Below are positions 23,783 to 35,066 of a stretch of DNA of 64,000 nt, in pieces (the stretch's first letter is position 1; every line of letters begins with the position of its first letter). Origin of the DNA: Anomaloglossus baeobatrachus (lineage: Eukaryota; Chordata; Amphibia; Anura; Aromobatidae); NCBI RefSeq assembly GCF_048569485.1, contig NC_134357.1:110220744-110284743 (forward strand), written 5' to 3'. Position numbers and translations under genes: made by a program. The notes under the pieces were generated by a model. The model did no database searches. It had not been told where the DNA came from and worked only from the letters and a program-made list of their open reading frames with translations.

Positions 23783-24087
23783 GTTATTTTCACTCGAGTT
23801 TTACTCTTACAGATTTTTGTTTCACATTTCCTGCAACTGTGCCTCAGATTTTACTTCCGATGCCTCAGGCTTTGTGTCAAACAATGCTGCTTACTTCATG
23901 TTTATTAAATGCTCAGGTTTCCTTTTATATTGGTAGTCAGTGGATAATTCCATCCAGGGAGGTATGTTACCACTGAGGGCTCTCTTTAGTCAAGGATATA
24001 ATACGCAGGTGGACTTGGATCATTAAAAAAGATAAGCAACAATCTTGGCATTGCATGTAGTATCACAAAGCAGAAAAATGTAGTCTA
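23783..24087. other. Upstream region of the Toll-like receptor
   Basis: AT-rich sequence holding the presumed 5' UTR and promoter. No specific site is claimed. An upstream non-coding exon would not be recognisable. Confidence 0.4.
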
Positions 24088-24453
24088 AGGGTATGTGCAC
24101 GCGATCAGGACCACTGCATTCTTGACGCGGCAGGTCCTAACCTGTGGGGCACAAGTGCTGTCCACAGGAGACTGCAGCTGCCCATGCCCACGATCCCGGC
24201 TCGGATAGTTGTGGTCTCTCTCTTCTGTTCTTCCTGTGGAGAACGATTGCGTGTCCGCACCAAACAATTGACATAATGCGGCTCGGAAAGCCACACCACA
24301 GGTCAGTTTACACTACGTGCTGCACACATAGTGGGCATGGGATTTCTAGAAATCCCATCCACGGTGCTTGTACTGTACATCGCAGCATTTTGGACGCAGT
24401 TAAAACATGCTTCATCCAAAACGCAGTGAACACTGATCGTGGGCACACAGCCT
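24088..24453. mobile_element. MITE, family B
   Basis: It starts AGGGTATGTGCACGCGATCA and ends TGATCGTGGGCACACAGCCT, giving imperfect inverted termini. It has a central palindrome gggatttctagaaatccc. This terminus type (GGGTATGTGCRCACG) recurs at 54591-54938 and, more distantly, at 60677-61034, and is common in frog non-autonomous DNA elements. Confidence 0.75.
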
Positions 24454-25430
24454 AAATGTTCATGTAGATTAAGTGCAAAGGGATGTCCTCACAGCAACTC
24501 TGTTGGTTTCCACATAGTAGTCCTAATGCACAGCAATCTCTGCCCCAGTAAGATTGGGCTGGCGAGTTCTGCTGTTTAGCATCATCTGTATCATTATTAC
24601 TGTGGTTCTTCTCCCTGCAGCAGTGCTCTATTCTCTCTCTCCGATGTGGTCAAAACTGCTTCAGCCTTTTTTCTGTGCTCACAGCAAGTAGACTTTAGAT
24701 CTTCAAAACCATGGGACGAAATTACATTGCATTCCCCTTCAACTACTCTTTAAGAGATACACTATATTTCTTGAATTGCAGTCTATTTGTTTTTTCTTGC
24801 TGTACTGCATATTAAGTTACTGGATCCTTGTAAAACTTGAAAAACTGTGCTCTGCAATGTTTTTGTTTTACAGGTTTTGCAGGATTAACAAGGAAAAACA
24901 TTGTATGGCGCATTTATGTTTTTCAAATTGTCTATCTGCCTGTCTACCAGGGACGCCACTAGGCACTTAGATCCGGGGCTCCAGGTTTTATGAGTAATGC
25001 CCCAAATCTCCAGCGACTTTTTAAAACTGAAAAAAATGTATTGCTCAAGGAGAACTTGATGACAGCCAGCCTGAGTTTGGCCGACGTAGCCCTGCATAGT
25101 GCTTCCCACGTGGCTCCTTCCCCTGGCTCCACAGTCCCTCTATAAGATGCTATGGTACTAAACTGAGTTTTTTAAATAGGGACAGACAAACTGTACAATG
25201 AAGGGAGGTGAGGTGTGGGGGCTGATGAAGCCTTAGAATACACTAATCCAGTCTGGACTCTCCTGCATCACCTATATAGTGCAGACAATGAATATAAAAA
25301 CAATTTTCACATTTTTTACAAGAAAGAGTTTCATGCAACATGTTTTTGAACTAATAACATTAAAGTTAGGTTAATAATATAACTTTCATTACAAAATCTT
25401 GTTTTACTCAAATTAATTGAACGAAAAAAT
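24454..25430. other. No gene recognised
   Basis: No domain-bearing frames or clear repeat termini were seen. Confidence 0.5.
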
Positions 25431-26530
25431 GAACACACCGCCAATCAAAAACTACTACATCTAGTATTTTGTATGACCACCATAATATTTCTCACAATTC
25501 CATTGTGCAGAACAGTGTGTATTGTTCTGGCATGCTCTCCTGCAGAGTCGGTATATTTTGCCTATGGTGCAGAGCGTTCTGCAGGATGAAAGCTCTGCTG
25601 GTTGTTTCACAGAACTGGGTTCAATGCTGGTCTGGGAGATGCTCTCGCAAATGCTTCTCGTTCCCGGTGATTGCTCTACTTCTTTAGGGAGTGTGTTAAG
25701 GCAGGACACTACCAGTCGTACTTCCTGTTTGCAGTTGTGCTATTGGCTCCCATGGTGCTCAGTGTTCAGAACATGGCATCTCGACTCCAGACTGCTGTTT
25801 ACCCATCTCTGCCTCTCCTCCCCTGTTTCTGTTGTGACTTCCCGGCTTCTTACCTCGGACTTCATCATGACCGCGTCTTCGCCTGCTCCCTGTATTTCGT
25901 ATGTACTCTCCTGGAACCCTGACCTTCAGCTTGTACTTTGACCTCATCTCTGTCTGCCCCCGTGTACTGTCATGCCCTCCTGGCTTATGATACCTCTCCA
26001 TTTACTGTATACTAGTAGTGTTTAGCGCCACCTTGTGACAGTCATCACAATATGTATGGACGGCACCAGGTTTTCTAGGCATGGAATGAACAAGTTGGTG
26101 ACATTGCAACATGTATCTTTTCCACTCTTCAAGAACAACCTCATTTAGAGCCTGGATGCTGGATGGAGAGTGAAGACAACTTGTCTCTTCAGAATTTCCC
26201 ATAGGAGTCTGGTTGGGTTTAGATCAGGAGACACTTGGCCATGGAATCACTTTCACCCTGTTCTTCAAAAATCGCAACAGATGTGTGTTTTGTATTATTT
26301 TCATGTTGGAAAAGAGCATATCTACCAACGGTATGGACTGATGGTAGAATATTTTCTATTAAAATATTACAAAAATGCATTCAGAAGAATGCATGGTGCT
26401 TACCCGTGAAATATGGTGATAGCAATGTCCTTATGTGTGGCTGCATGAGAGCTGCTGGTGTCGAGGACAGACATTTCATTGATGGTTTCATGAATTCACA
26501 GATGTATTTGTATTTTAACAGAATAGTTTG
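25431..26530 (-). mobile_element. Decayed Tc1-like element with foreign insert
   Basis: 25470-25505 (gtatgaccaccataatattt) and 26060-26270 (ttttctaggcatggaatgaa, then gtctggttgggtttagatca, then acttggccatgga) are reverse-strand Tc1-family sequence, matching the conserved transposase region around the last catalytic residues. About 25508-26035 between them does not match and looks like an unrelated insertion of unknown class. The element is heavily decayed and its termini were not found. Confidence 0.6.
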
Positions 26531-27279
26531 AAAATTTTTTGTAACATACGGCATTTTTACTCTTCGGGTCCCACAATCACAATCTTTTTACAACAGAAAT
26601 GCCTGGAAAAGAAGCAGAATTGAACCCCAGCTCACGACTGGAGCACACTTTCTTATTTTGGCATACAAGCGGCTCAAAACTGTGCCAAATTCATTAAGAG
26701 GAGAGCACTTCTTAATGAATTTGGCACACCTTCCTCCAGAATACTTTTCATCAAACCTGAAATATAAAATGCCAGTTCTCTCATAGTTTTTTTTAACCCC
26801 TTAATGGTCTTGCACCATTGGTTTTCAGTGGCCATGCTAATATAAAGCAGTACAAACACAAAAATGTATGCCGCCGCTGGTGCCCATGTTTTAGACAGCT
26901 CAGCACCCAAGAGTCTACGGTTTTGAATCGGTGTCCTTGATCTATGTATATATAGAGCACAGTGAATACTAAGATGACAGCAATCACCTAGATAGCAGTC
27001 ATGTATGACACCTGTTGGGTTTAATAGTCTGTGTACAGCCCAGGAGATTATCAGATGGTTTCCAGTATATATAGGACTGCTATAGAAAAATCACATATGA
27101 ATATTTCATATGCGATTTGTCATTACTGCATAAAAAATGTAAAGTGCTTACTTAAAAGTTTTGCCACAGAACAAATATTTCATAGATATCCAGGGGAGGT
27201 GATATGTACCTTGGCGACCCCCAAGTGTGGACCCTTCACCGTTACAATGAATTGGAATTTTCTGTTCTGTTTGACTATA
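26531..27279. other. No gene; one short perfect hairpin
   Basis: Positions 26681-26698 (tgtgccaaattcattaag) pair perfectly with 26711-26728 across a 12-base loop. This is probably a remnant of a repeat. Otherwise nothing is recognised. Confidence 0.6.
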
Positions 27280-29149
27280 CACTGGAGATTAAAATTAGAG
27301 GACAATGTATGATCAGTTGCTTTTTTCCAAAATAATGTAATCTACATTGATCAACATTTGAAGGTTTTTTGTAAGGTGTGCACTATACCAGTAGAACAGT
27401 GTTTTACAAAAGGTTCAAAGTTTATCAATTTAAAACCTTTATTTTGCTCAATCATGATGATGATAATTAGAGAACAGTAATGATTGTGGCACAGAAAAAG
27501 ATTATAACTAAATTTTCTTAAGGTAACAACATTTACCAATCAGTAGGACGTGTAAAGGCCTTTGCTTTGAATGGCTTCAGCACCTCTGCGGTCACAGGAC
27601 ATCACTAGTCTCTCACACTGCTCTGGTGTGATTTTGGTCCACTCTTCTTCCTGTCTCTTCCACAATTCTTTGACTGTTATGGCTTTGTTAGCCATACGTT
27701 TGTCACCAAGGATTTTCCACAGGTTTTCTATTGGCCTTAGATCAGGACTCTGGGCTGGTCATTTCATTGTTTCCATGTTCCATCTTTCAAGGAACAGTTA
27801 TACCCATTTTGCTGTGTGACAGGGGGCATTGTCCTGCATGAAAATTGCCGACTGATTGAGTGATGAACCCAAGTAAGGAACACGTGTTGTTTAAGAAGGT
27901 TCTGATACACACTTGTATTCACTCTGCCATGTAGGTGTATGAGAGGTCAAACTCCTACTGTAGAAAACATTCCCCAAACCATGACACTTCCTCCACCATC
28001 TTCCACTGACTTCTTAACACACTTTGGGTTCAGTCTTTCCCCTGTTTTCGAAGAACATAATGTTTCCCATCAAAACTAAATAAATTAAACTTGTTTTCAT
28101 CACTTAAATGAACTGAGGACTAGAGATGAGCGGTGTTGGAATCGAACCGTTCGCCAATTTCAAATTCGAGTTGTTTTGGGCGATGTTCGAGTGGTTCAAC
28201 GAACTCAAACGATTTACTTCACGTTTGACAGTTCGAGTTAACGTTCGATAATAGTTTGAACACCAAAAGCGTGGCTTTTCACAGTAAGGCTATGTGCACA
28301 CGTTGCGTATTTGCATGCATCCTGCGTCTCCAGCACAATCCCTCTCTCTTTCCTACTCACCAATCAGCTGCACGGCTGTCACAAAGCTGCGGCGACTTTT
28401 CCTCTTTTGAAAATGGCTGCTGCTCATTATTCAATCTCGTGTTCCCTGCTTTCCCCGCCAACCGGTGCCCATGATTGGTTGCAGTCAGACACGCCCCCAC
28501 GCTTTGTGACAGCTGTCTCACTGCAACCAATCACAGCTGCCTGTGGGCGGGTCTATATCGTGCAGTAAAATAAATAAATAATAAAATAAAAACTGCGGTC
28601 CCCCCCCAATTTTGATACCAGCCAAGATAAAGCCACACGGCTGGAGGCTGGTATTGTCAGGATGGGGAGCACCACGTTATGGGGAGCCCACCACCCTAAT
28701 AATATCAGCCAGTAGCCACCCGGAATTGCCACATCCATTAGATACGACAGTCCTGGGACTCTACCCGGCTCATCCCGAATTGCCCTGGTGCAGTGGCAAT
28801 CAGGGTAATAAGGAGTTAAATGGCAGCTTATAGCTGCCACTAAGTCCCAGGTTAATCATGGCAGGCGTCTCCCCGAGATACCTTCCATGATTAATCTGTA
28901 AGTGAAAGTAAATAAACACACACAATGAAAAATTCTTTATTTGGAATAAAAGACAAAAAAAACCCTCATTTACCACTTTATTAATCCCCAAACACCCATC
29001 CAGGTCCGAAGTAATCCACACAACGCTTTCATCTCTGCTACATGAAGCTGACAGGGAGTGCCGTAGAACACGACCGCTCTGTGTCAGCTCCACGCAGCAA
29101 CTGAAGTGAGCCGCGCTGTCACCGGAGACTTCACTCAGATAGTGCCGGT

Positions 29150-29560
29150 GTGTGAGGGGATGATGGAGGCCGGTGTGTGCGGGGATAATGGAGGCATTGT
29201 CTGCTGGAATGATGGAGGCCGGTGTGTGCAGGGATGATGGGGGCCGGTGTGTGCGGGGATGATGGAGGCCAGTGTGTGCGGGGATGACGGGGGCCAGTGT
29301 GTGCGGTGATGATGAAAGGCGCGGTAGTGCTTGCATGTGTGCGGTGATGATGAGTGTGGTAGTGCCGGGGTGTGTGCGGTGATGATCAGTGTGGTAGTGC
29401 CAGGGTGTGTGCAGTGATGATGATGGGGCGGTAGTGTCGGTATGTGCGGTGGTGATGATGATGGGGGCGGTAGTGCCGGTGTGTGCGGTGATGATGAGTG
29501 CGGTAGTGCCGGGGTGTGTGCAGTGATGATGATGGGTGCGGTAGTAGGAATCCGTTGCCT
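29150..29560. repeat. Low-complexity tandem repeat (gtgtgygcggtgatgatg)n
   Basis: Irregular 17-35 bp units of gccggtgtgtgcggggatga and gtgatgatgagtgcggtagt in two sub-blocks. It is probably part of the hAT element interior. Confidence 0.8.
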
Positions 29561-29937
29561 TTATATCACACTATTTACAACGCATCCGTCACATGTGTCA
29601 CACAACGCATTGTGACGGATGCCGTTCAACGTAAGTGTGAAAGTACCTTCTGCTGTCAGCGGGCATGGAGCTGAGCTGAATGGCAGAGCAAGCATCCAGC
29701 GCGCATACATTCTGCATCAATTCTGCAGTCACAGTACATTCACATGTGCTGGCAAATCACTGCAGAATTATAAAAAAGTTTGTTTAAAAGAACTGAGAGT
29801 CCTCAGTGGTTGATACCTTTTAATGGCTAACTGAAAAGATGATAATAATTGCAAGCTTTCAAGACTACTCAGGTCTCTTCATCAGGCATGGTATAACACA
29901 AAATCTGAAGAGTGTTATACCATGTGTTATACCATGC

Positions 29938-29966
29938 CTGATGAAGAGACCTGAGTAGTCTCGAAA
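29938..29966 (+). ncRNA. Hammerhead-like core (candidate only)
   Basis: CTGATGA (29938-29944) is followed by a 5-bp stem GAGAC/GTCTC with a 7-base loop and then GAAA (29963-29966), matching the CUGANGA...GAAA order of a hammerhead core with a good stem II. A mirrored copy lies on the minus strand at 29857-29885. A matching stem I around the core was not found, so activity is doubtful. Confidence 0.35.
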
Positions 29967-30499
29967 GCTTGCTATTATTATCATCTTTTCAGTTAGCCAT
30001 TAAAAGGTATCAACCACTGAGGACTCTCAGTTCTTTTAACCCCTTAACGACCTTGGACGTACTGAGTACGTCATGGTGACATGGTGCTAAACGACCCATG
30101 ACGTACTCAGTACGTCATGGCGAAATCGCGGTCCCGGAGCCCCGGGGAGTGAAATTTATTTACTTAAACGGTAGATTCGGGAAGGAGGGGACCTCTGCCT
30201 GACCTCAGGAGGGGTGGTGCCTCCTCCCCGAACCTACAGAGGCTGTGATTGGCTGACGAACGCCGCTCAGCCAATTACAGCCACTGTAATGTTCCAGCCA
30301 TTGAAAATGGCTGGAACATTGAAATCCAGCCCTGATCAGTGCTGCTGTAGCACTGGCCATTGGCTGGAGCTGGGTGATCGATGCTTCACCCGCCCCCAGC
30401 TCTGATTGGAGAGACCGGTCTTGTGACCGCTCTCTCCAATCAATGTGGATCTGCGGCCTGTGATCGTCCCTAGAAGCCGAGGAGAGCGGTTAGTTGTTG

Positions 30500-31690
30500 T
30501 CCCCGCCGCCCGCCCCTGTCCCCGATCGCCCCGCTGCTCGCCCCTGTCCCCGATCGCCCCGCCGCTGCTCCCGCTTCACCGCTGTCCCCGCCGCTGCTCC
30601 CGCTTCACCGCCGCTGTCTCCGATCGCCCCGCCGCTGCTGCCGCTTCACCGCTGTCCCCGCCGCCATGCTCCCGATGCACCGCTGTCCCCGCCGCCATGC
30701 TCCCGCTGCACCGCTGTCCCCGCCGCCACTCCCGATCCACCGCCGTCCCCGCCGCCATGCTCCCGCTGCACCGCTGTCTCCGCCGCCATGCTCCCGCTCC
30801 ACCGCTGTCCCCGCCGCCGCTCCCGATCCACCGCCGTCCCCGCCGCCATGCTCCCGCTGCACCGCTGTCTCCGCCGCCATGCTCCCGCTCCACCGCTGTC
30901 CCCGCCGCCGCTCCCGATCCACCGCCGTCCCCGCCGCCATGCTCCCGCTGCACCGCTGTCTCCGCCGCCATGCTCCCGCTGCACCGCTGTCCCCGCCGCC
31001 GCTCCCGATCCACCGCCGTCCCCGCCGCCATGCTCCCGCTGCACCGCTGTCTCCGCCGCCATGCTCCCGCTGCACCGCTGTCCCCGCCGCCGCTCCCGAT
31101 CCACCGCCGTCCCCGCCGCCATGCTCCCGCTGCACCGCTGTCTCCGCCGCCATGCTCCCGCTCCACCGCTGTCCCCGCCGCCGCTCCCGATCCACCGCCG
31201 TCCCCGCCGCCATGCTCCCGCTGCACCGCTGTCTCCGCCGCCATGCTCCCGCTGCACCGCTGTCCCCGCCGCCGCTCCCGATCCCCCGCCGTCCCCGCCG
31301 CCATGCTCCCGCTGCACCGCTGTCTCCGCCGCCATGCTCCCGCTGCACCGCTGTCCCCGCCGCCGCTCCCGATCCACCGCCGTCCCCGCCGCCATGCTCC
31401 CGCTGCACCGCTGTCTCCGCCGCCATGCTCCCGCTGCACCGCTGTCCCCGCCGCCACTCCCGATCCACAGCCGTCCCCGCCGCCATGCTCCCGCTGCACC
31501 GCTGTCTCCGCCGCCATGCTCCCGCTCCACCGCTGTCCCCGCCGCCGCTCCCGATCCACCGCCGTCCCCGCCGCCGCTCCCGATCCACCGCCGTCCCTGC
31601 CGCCATGCTCCCGCTTCACCGCTGTCCCCGCCGCCGCTCCCGATCCACCGCCGTCCCCGCCGCCATGCTCGCCACTGTCCCCGCCGCCGT
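30500..31690. repeat. GC-rich minisatellite with 91-bp higher-order unit
   Basis: Subunits of 30-31 bp (ccgctgtccccgccgccatg, ctcccgctgcac) are arranged three at a time. Successive gtctccgccgccatgctccc blocks at 30776, 30867 and 30958 are 91 bp apart. There are about ten higher-order copies. Because 91 is not a multiple of three and stops are absent from the unit, open frames of 350-600 codons appear on both strands; these are not genes. Confidence 0.95.
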
Positions 31691-31794
31691 CGCACCCACC
31701 TATTTCAGCCGCTGCTGCCCCTGATCGGCGGCGGCCGCCGCCGCCTCCTTCATCGGCTGCTCCTTCTCCATCGCCACACCACCTATCCCTCCAT

Positions 31795-32100
31795 GTGCTG
31801 CAAGCCACCCTCCCCCCACGTGGGGGGAGGGTGGCTGGCTTGCAGCACATGTGGGGGGAGGGTGGCTGGCTTGCAGCACATGTGGGGGGAGGGTGGCTGG
31901 CTTGCAGCACATGTGGGGGGAGGGTGGCTGGCTTGCAGCACATGTGGGGGGAGGGTGGCTGGCTTGCAGCACATGTGCTGCAAGCCACCCTCCCCCTACA
32001 TGTGCTGCAAGCCAGCCACCCTCCCCCTACATGTGCTGCAAGCCCCCCTCCCTCCCCCTACATGTGCTGCAAGCCCCCCTCCCTTCCCCTACATGTGCCA
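31795..32100. repeat. 31-bp tandem array that switches orientation
   Basis: Units of ggagggtggctggcttgcag-cacatgtgggg repeat every 31 bp from 31817 to 31972. The array then continues in the opposite orientation (catgtgctgcaagccagccac) to about 32100. A partial reverse unit also precedes it at 31795. Together they form a large potential hairpin. Confidence 0.9.
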
Positions 32101-32619
32101 TCTCTCTCTCGCATCAGACTCTGCCCCCCTCCCCGATCTGCTGCCTGCTCTCTCCCATTTTCCATCTACTGCCCCCTCTCACCCTCCTCGATCTGTTGCC
32201 TCCTTCATCTGCTGCCTCTTCTGTCTGCTGTGATCCTGCTGCCTAGATCCATCCTGTAAGGTAGGTATCCCCATCTCACCCCCCCCCATCCTCTGCCGCT
32301 CCTCCATCCGCTGCGCCATTTCCCATCCATCCGCTGCGCCATTTCCCATCATCCATCCGCTGCGCCCTTTCGCATCCTCTGCCGCTCCTCCATCCGCTGC
32401 GCCCTTTCCCATCTTCCATCCGCTGCGCCCTTTCTCATCTGCCGCCCCGCCCTCTCGCATCGCATTATCCAGCGCAGTTGCTCGCTTCCAGACTGCAGTG
32501 GATGATGCGATGCGAGACTCGTGCATTGCTCTCACGTTTGGCACTGGTCTTCGTGGCAGGCGCTCTTTTTTTTTTTTTTTTTTTACTGATGTCTGTATTT
32601 TTTATTTCGCCAAACTAAT

Positions 32620-33320
32620 TTTTTTTGTATGGGGGGGGTCTAGTTTCCAAAATGGGATCACATGTGGGGGAGCTCCATTGTTTAGGCACCTCAGGGGGTC
32701 TCCAAATGAAACATGGCGTCTGCTAATAATTCCAATCAATTTTACTGTGAAATGGCGCTCCTTCTCTTTTGAGCCCCGCCGTACGCCCAAACAATTGATT
32801 TCCACCACATATGAGGTATCGTCGTACTCAGGAGAAATTGCACAATACATTTTATGGTGCATTTTTTTCTGATACCCTTGTGGAAAAAAAAGCTACCTGT
32901 TTGAAAAAACAATTTTGTGGTAAAAAAAAGAATAAAATATTTTCACGGCTGAACATTACAAACGTTTGTGAAGCCTCCAGGGGTTCAAAGTGCTCACTAA
33001 ACAGCTAGATAAATTCCATGAGGGGTCTAGTTTCCAAAATGGGGTCAATTGTGGGGGAGCTCCATTGTTTAGGCACTTCAGGGGGGTCTCCAAATGAAAC
33101 ATGGCGTCCGCTAATAATTCCAACCAATTTTGCTGTGAAATGGCGCTCCTTGCCTTCCGAGTCCTGCCGTGCGCCCAAACATTTGATTTCCACCACATAT
33201 GGAGTATCTGCGTACTCAGGAGAAAATGCACCATAAATTTTATGGTGCATTTTTCCTGATACCCTTGTGAAAATACTAATTTTTATGGCTAAAGTAACAT
33301 TTTTGTGTTAAAAAAGTAAA
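32620..33320. repeat. Two ~390-bp modules of the TTAA element
   Basis: Two tandem copies, each with tctagtttccaaaatgggg, gggggagctccattgtttag, catggcgtc, caccacatatg and actcagga blocks, about 390 bp apart (32637 and 33027). The same module occurs four or more times in the second TTAA element. Confidence 0.9.
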
Positions 33321-35066
33321 ATTTTCATTTTTTCGTCTACATTGCTTTGGTTGCTGTGAAGCTCCTAAAGGGTTAATAAACTTCTTGGATGTGGTTTTGA
33401 GCAGAGTGAGGGGTGCAGATTTTAGAATTGGGTCACTTTTGGGTATTTTCTGTCTCCTAGGTTTCTCAAATCACTCCAAATGTGATGTGGTACCTAAACA
33501 ATTTTTTTTTGTAAATTTTGTTGGAAAAATGAGAAATTGGTGATGAACTTTGAACCCTTCTAACTTCCTAACGGAAATTTTTTTTTTTTTCAAAAATTGC
33601 GCTGGTGTAAAGTAGACATGTGGGAAATGTTATTTAGTAACTTTTTTGTGTGACATATCTCTCAGATTTATGGGCATAAAATTTTAAATTTTGAAAATTG
33701 CAAAATTTTCAAAATTTTCGCTAAATTTCCGAAATTTTCACAAATAAACGCAAAACATATCGGCCTAAATTTACCACTGACATGAAGTACAATATGTCAC
33801 GAAAAAACAGTCTCAGAATCGCCAGGATCCGTTGAAGTGTTCCAGAGTTATAACCTGTCAAAGTGACACTGGTCAGAATTGCAAAAAATGGCCGGGTCTT
33901 TAAGGTGAAAACAGGCTGGGGGCTGAAGGGGTTAAACAAACTTTTTTTATCTCTACTGGCTAACACGGTATAAAGATATATTTTACCTATATGCAGAATT
34001 ATATGCATGGACACTACGCAATGTGCGCAATGTTAATAATAATATCCAAATTCAGTGTATAGCGTGCGGGGAGGGGGGCGGGGGGGTTCCTGAAATAATG
34101 GCGATCTCCATTTTTTTTTTCCTAACCGCGCGTACAGTGGGGCGGTGCAGGCTGTCAGCCAATCACACACACACACAGCAAAGTGCATTTTTTGCACACA
34201 AGCAAGGGCATGTGTCGTTGGCTGTGTATGTCACATGTCCTTGCCCTATAAGGACTTTTGAGTAGTTTCACTTTTGGACACCGTAGAAGGAGTTTACTCT
34301 GTGTATATGTACTTCATACCAGAACTGGCTCATCTGGATCGATCCATGCACCTCCGGATTTGTCCTGTGGCTTCTACGCTGGTAAGCTGAAACTTTTTTT
34401 TGTGTTTTCTATGTGTTTGTATGTGTTTGCCTGCCATTGTTTTCAATGGGGTTCAAAGGTGTTTGTCGAACGTTCGTCGAACGTTCGACGAATACACCCG
34501 GCGTTCGACGAACCGAAATCGAACACTGGGGGGGTGGCTCATCTCCACTGAGGACCACTTCTCCTCTGTCCACACAACACGTTCCTCACCAAAGGTGAGT
34601 CTAGCCTTTTGATTCTTTCTGCTAATGAGAGGTTTGGTCACTGCAGAGTGGGCTTTCAGTCAAAATGCTCTTAAACATCGTGACAATGTATGGCGAAACA
34701 GATCCTTACCCTGTTCAGTGCTGAACTGGCGAGCAATTCCAGCTGCAGTGTTCAAACGATTACCCACGGAGAGGTGACCAGCCTTCTTGGGGGACTTGAA
34801 AGAGTTTGTGATGTTGTAAAAATGCAATATTCTCAAAATCACAGACAACCAACTTGTCTTGCTATAGCTGATAGGGTCACCCCCTTGGCCCTCTTCTGGA
34901 CACCCTGCTGCCAGAGTGTTTCAGTCATTTTGGAACGGCACACCATTTTGCTAACTGGAAAGCTGGGCTGCTAGTTTACTCATGTTAGGATATAATCACA
35001 TAGGACTACACAATGATCTTAACATTTAGGAAATTGTGTGTTATTCTCTAATTTTGATCTCCAGTG

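Larger units (their letters stand above)
30040..33931. mobile_element. TTAA-target element copy 1, non-autonomous
   Basis: TTAA lies immediately outside both ends (30036-30039 and 33932-33935). The element starts CCCCTTAACGACC and ends GGGGCTGAAGGGG. Removing it restores a continuous palindrome on both sides. TTAA duplication with CCC...GGG ends suggests a piggyBac-like superfamily, but no transposase is present. Module order is a unique 5' part, a 91-bp GC-rich array, a 31-bp array, C-rich tract, two 390-bp modules and an AT-rich 3' part. A second copy is at 44070-48751. Confidence 0.88.
29772..33990. mobile_element. Penelope-derived palindrome, split by the TTAA element
   Basis: The left half (29772-29905: agtttgtttaaaagaactga, then cagtggttgataccttttaa, then cttcatcaggcatggtataa) is the reverse complement of the right half (29925-30039 plus 33936-33955). 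The right half resumes exactly where the TTAA element ends (ttaaacaaactttttttatc). The actgg-ctaacacggtataaagata segment and the cctgatgaagagacctga block are, to my knowledge, typical of amphibian Penelope-like terminal regions; the family call is inference. Confidence 0.7.
28121..34547. mobile_element. hAT-type non-autonomous element inside the Tc1 copy
   Basis: The 8-bp target duplication ctgaggac lies at 28113-28120 and 34548-34555. The termini are TAGAGATGAGC at the left and GCTCATCTCCA at the right, followed inward by gtgttggaatcgaaccgttc and its diverged reverse complement. The interior at 28270-28830 matches 36340-36790 (cacgttatggggagccc, actctacccggctcatccc), which lies beside the hAT transposase relic, so the two probably belong to related families. 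No transposase was seen here. It carries the Penelope-derived palindrome and the TTAA element. Confidence 0.88.
27280..35066 (-). mobile_element. Tc1-like transposon, outermost shell of a four-level nest
   Basis: The ends are inverted (CACTGGAGATTAAAATTAGA at 27280 and TCTAATTTTGATCTCCAGTG to 35066) with TA on both sides, as for Tc1/mariner. Transposase sequence is on the minus strand. The C-terminal DDE part lies at 27571-28120 (reverse of ttgtcaccaaggattttcca, ctattggccttagatcagga). The N-terminal helix-turn-helix part lies at 34660-34848 (SPKKAGHLSVGNRLNTAAGI). The two parts are split by the hAT insertion at 28121-34547. Without that insertion the element would be about 1.35 kb, a normal Tc1 length. 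The frames carry several stops. Confidence 0.9.

Noticed and set aside
26681-26728. Possible microRNA precursor (18-bp perfect stem, 12-base loop)
   Set aside because: The stem is too short for a typical precursor and is fully palindromic, and the sequence has the look of a repeat remnant.
30445-32259. Large open frames of 604, 579, 470, 352, 349 and 333 codons on both strands
   Set aside because: All are translations of the 91-bp and 31-bp GC-rich tandem arrays inside a TTAA transposon; composition is repetitive and no domain is present.
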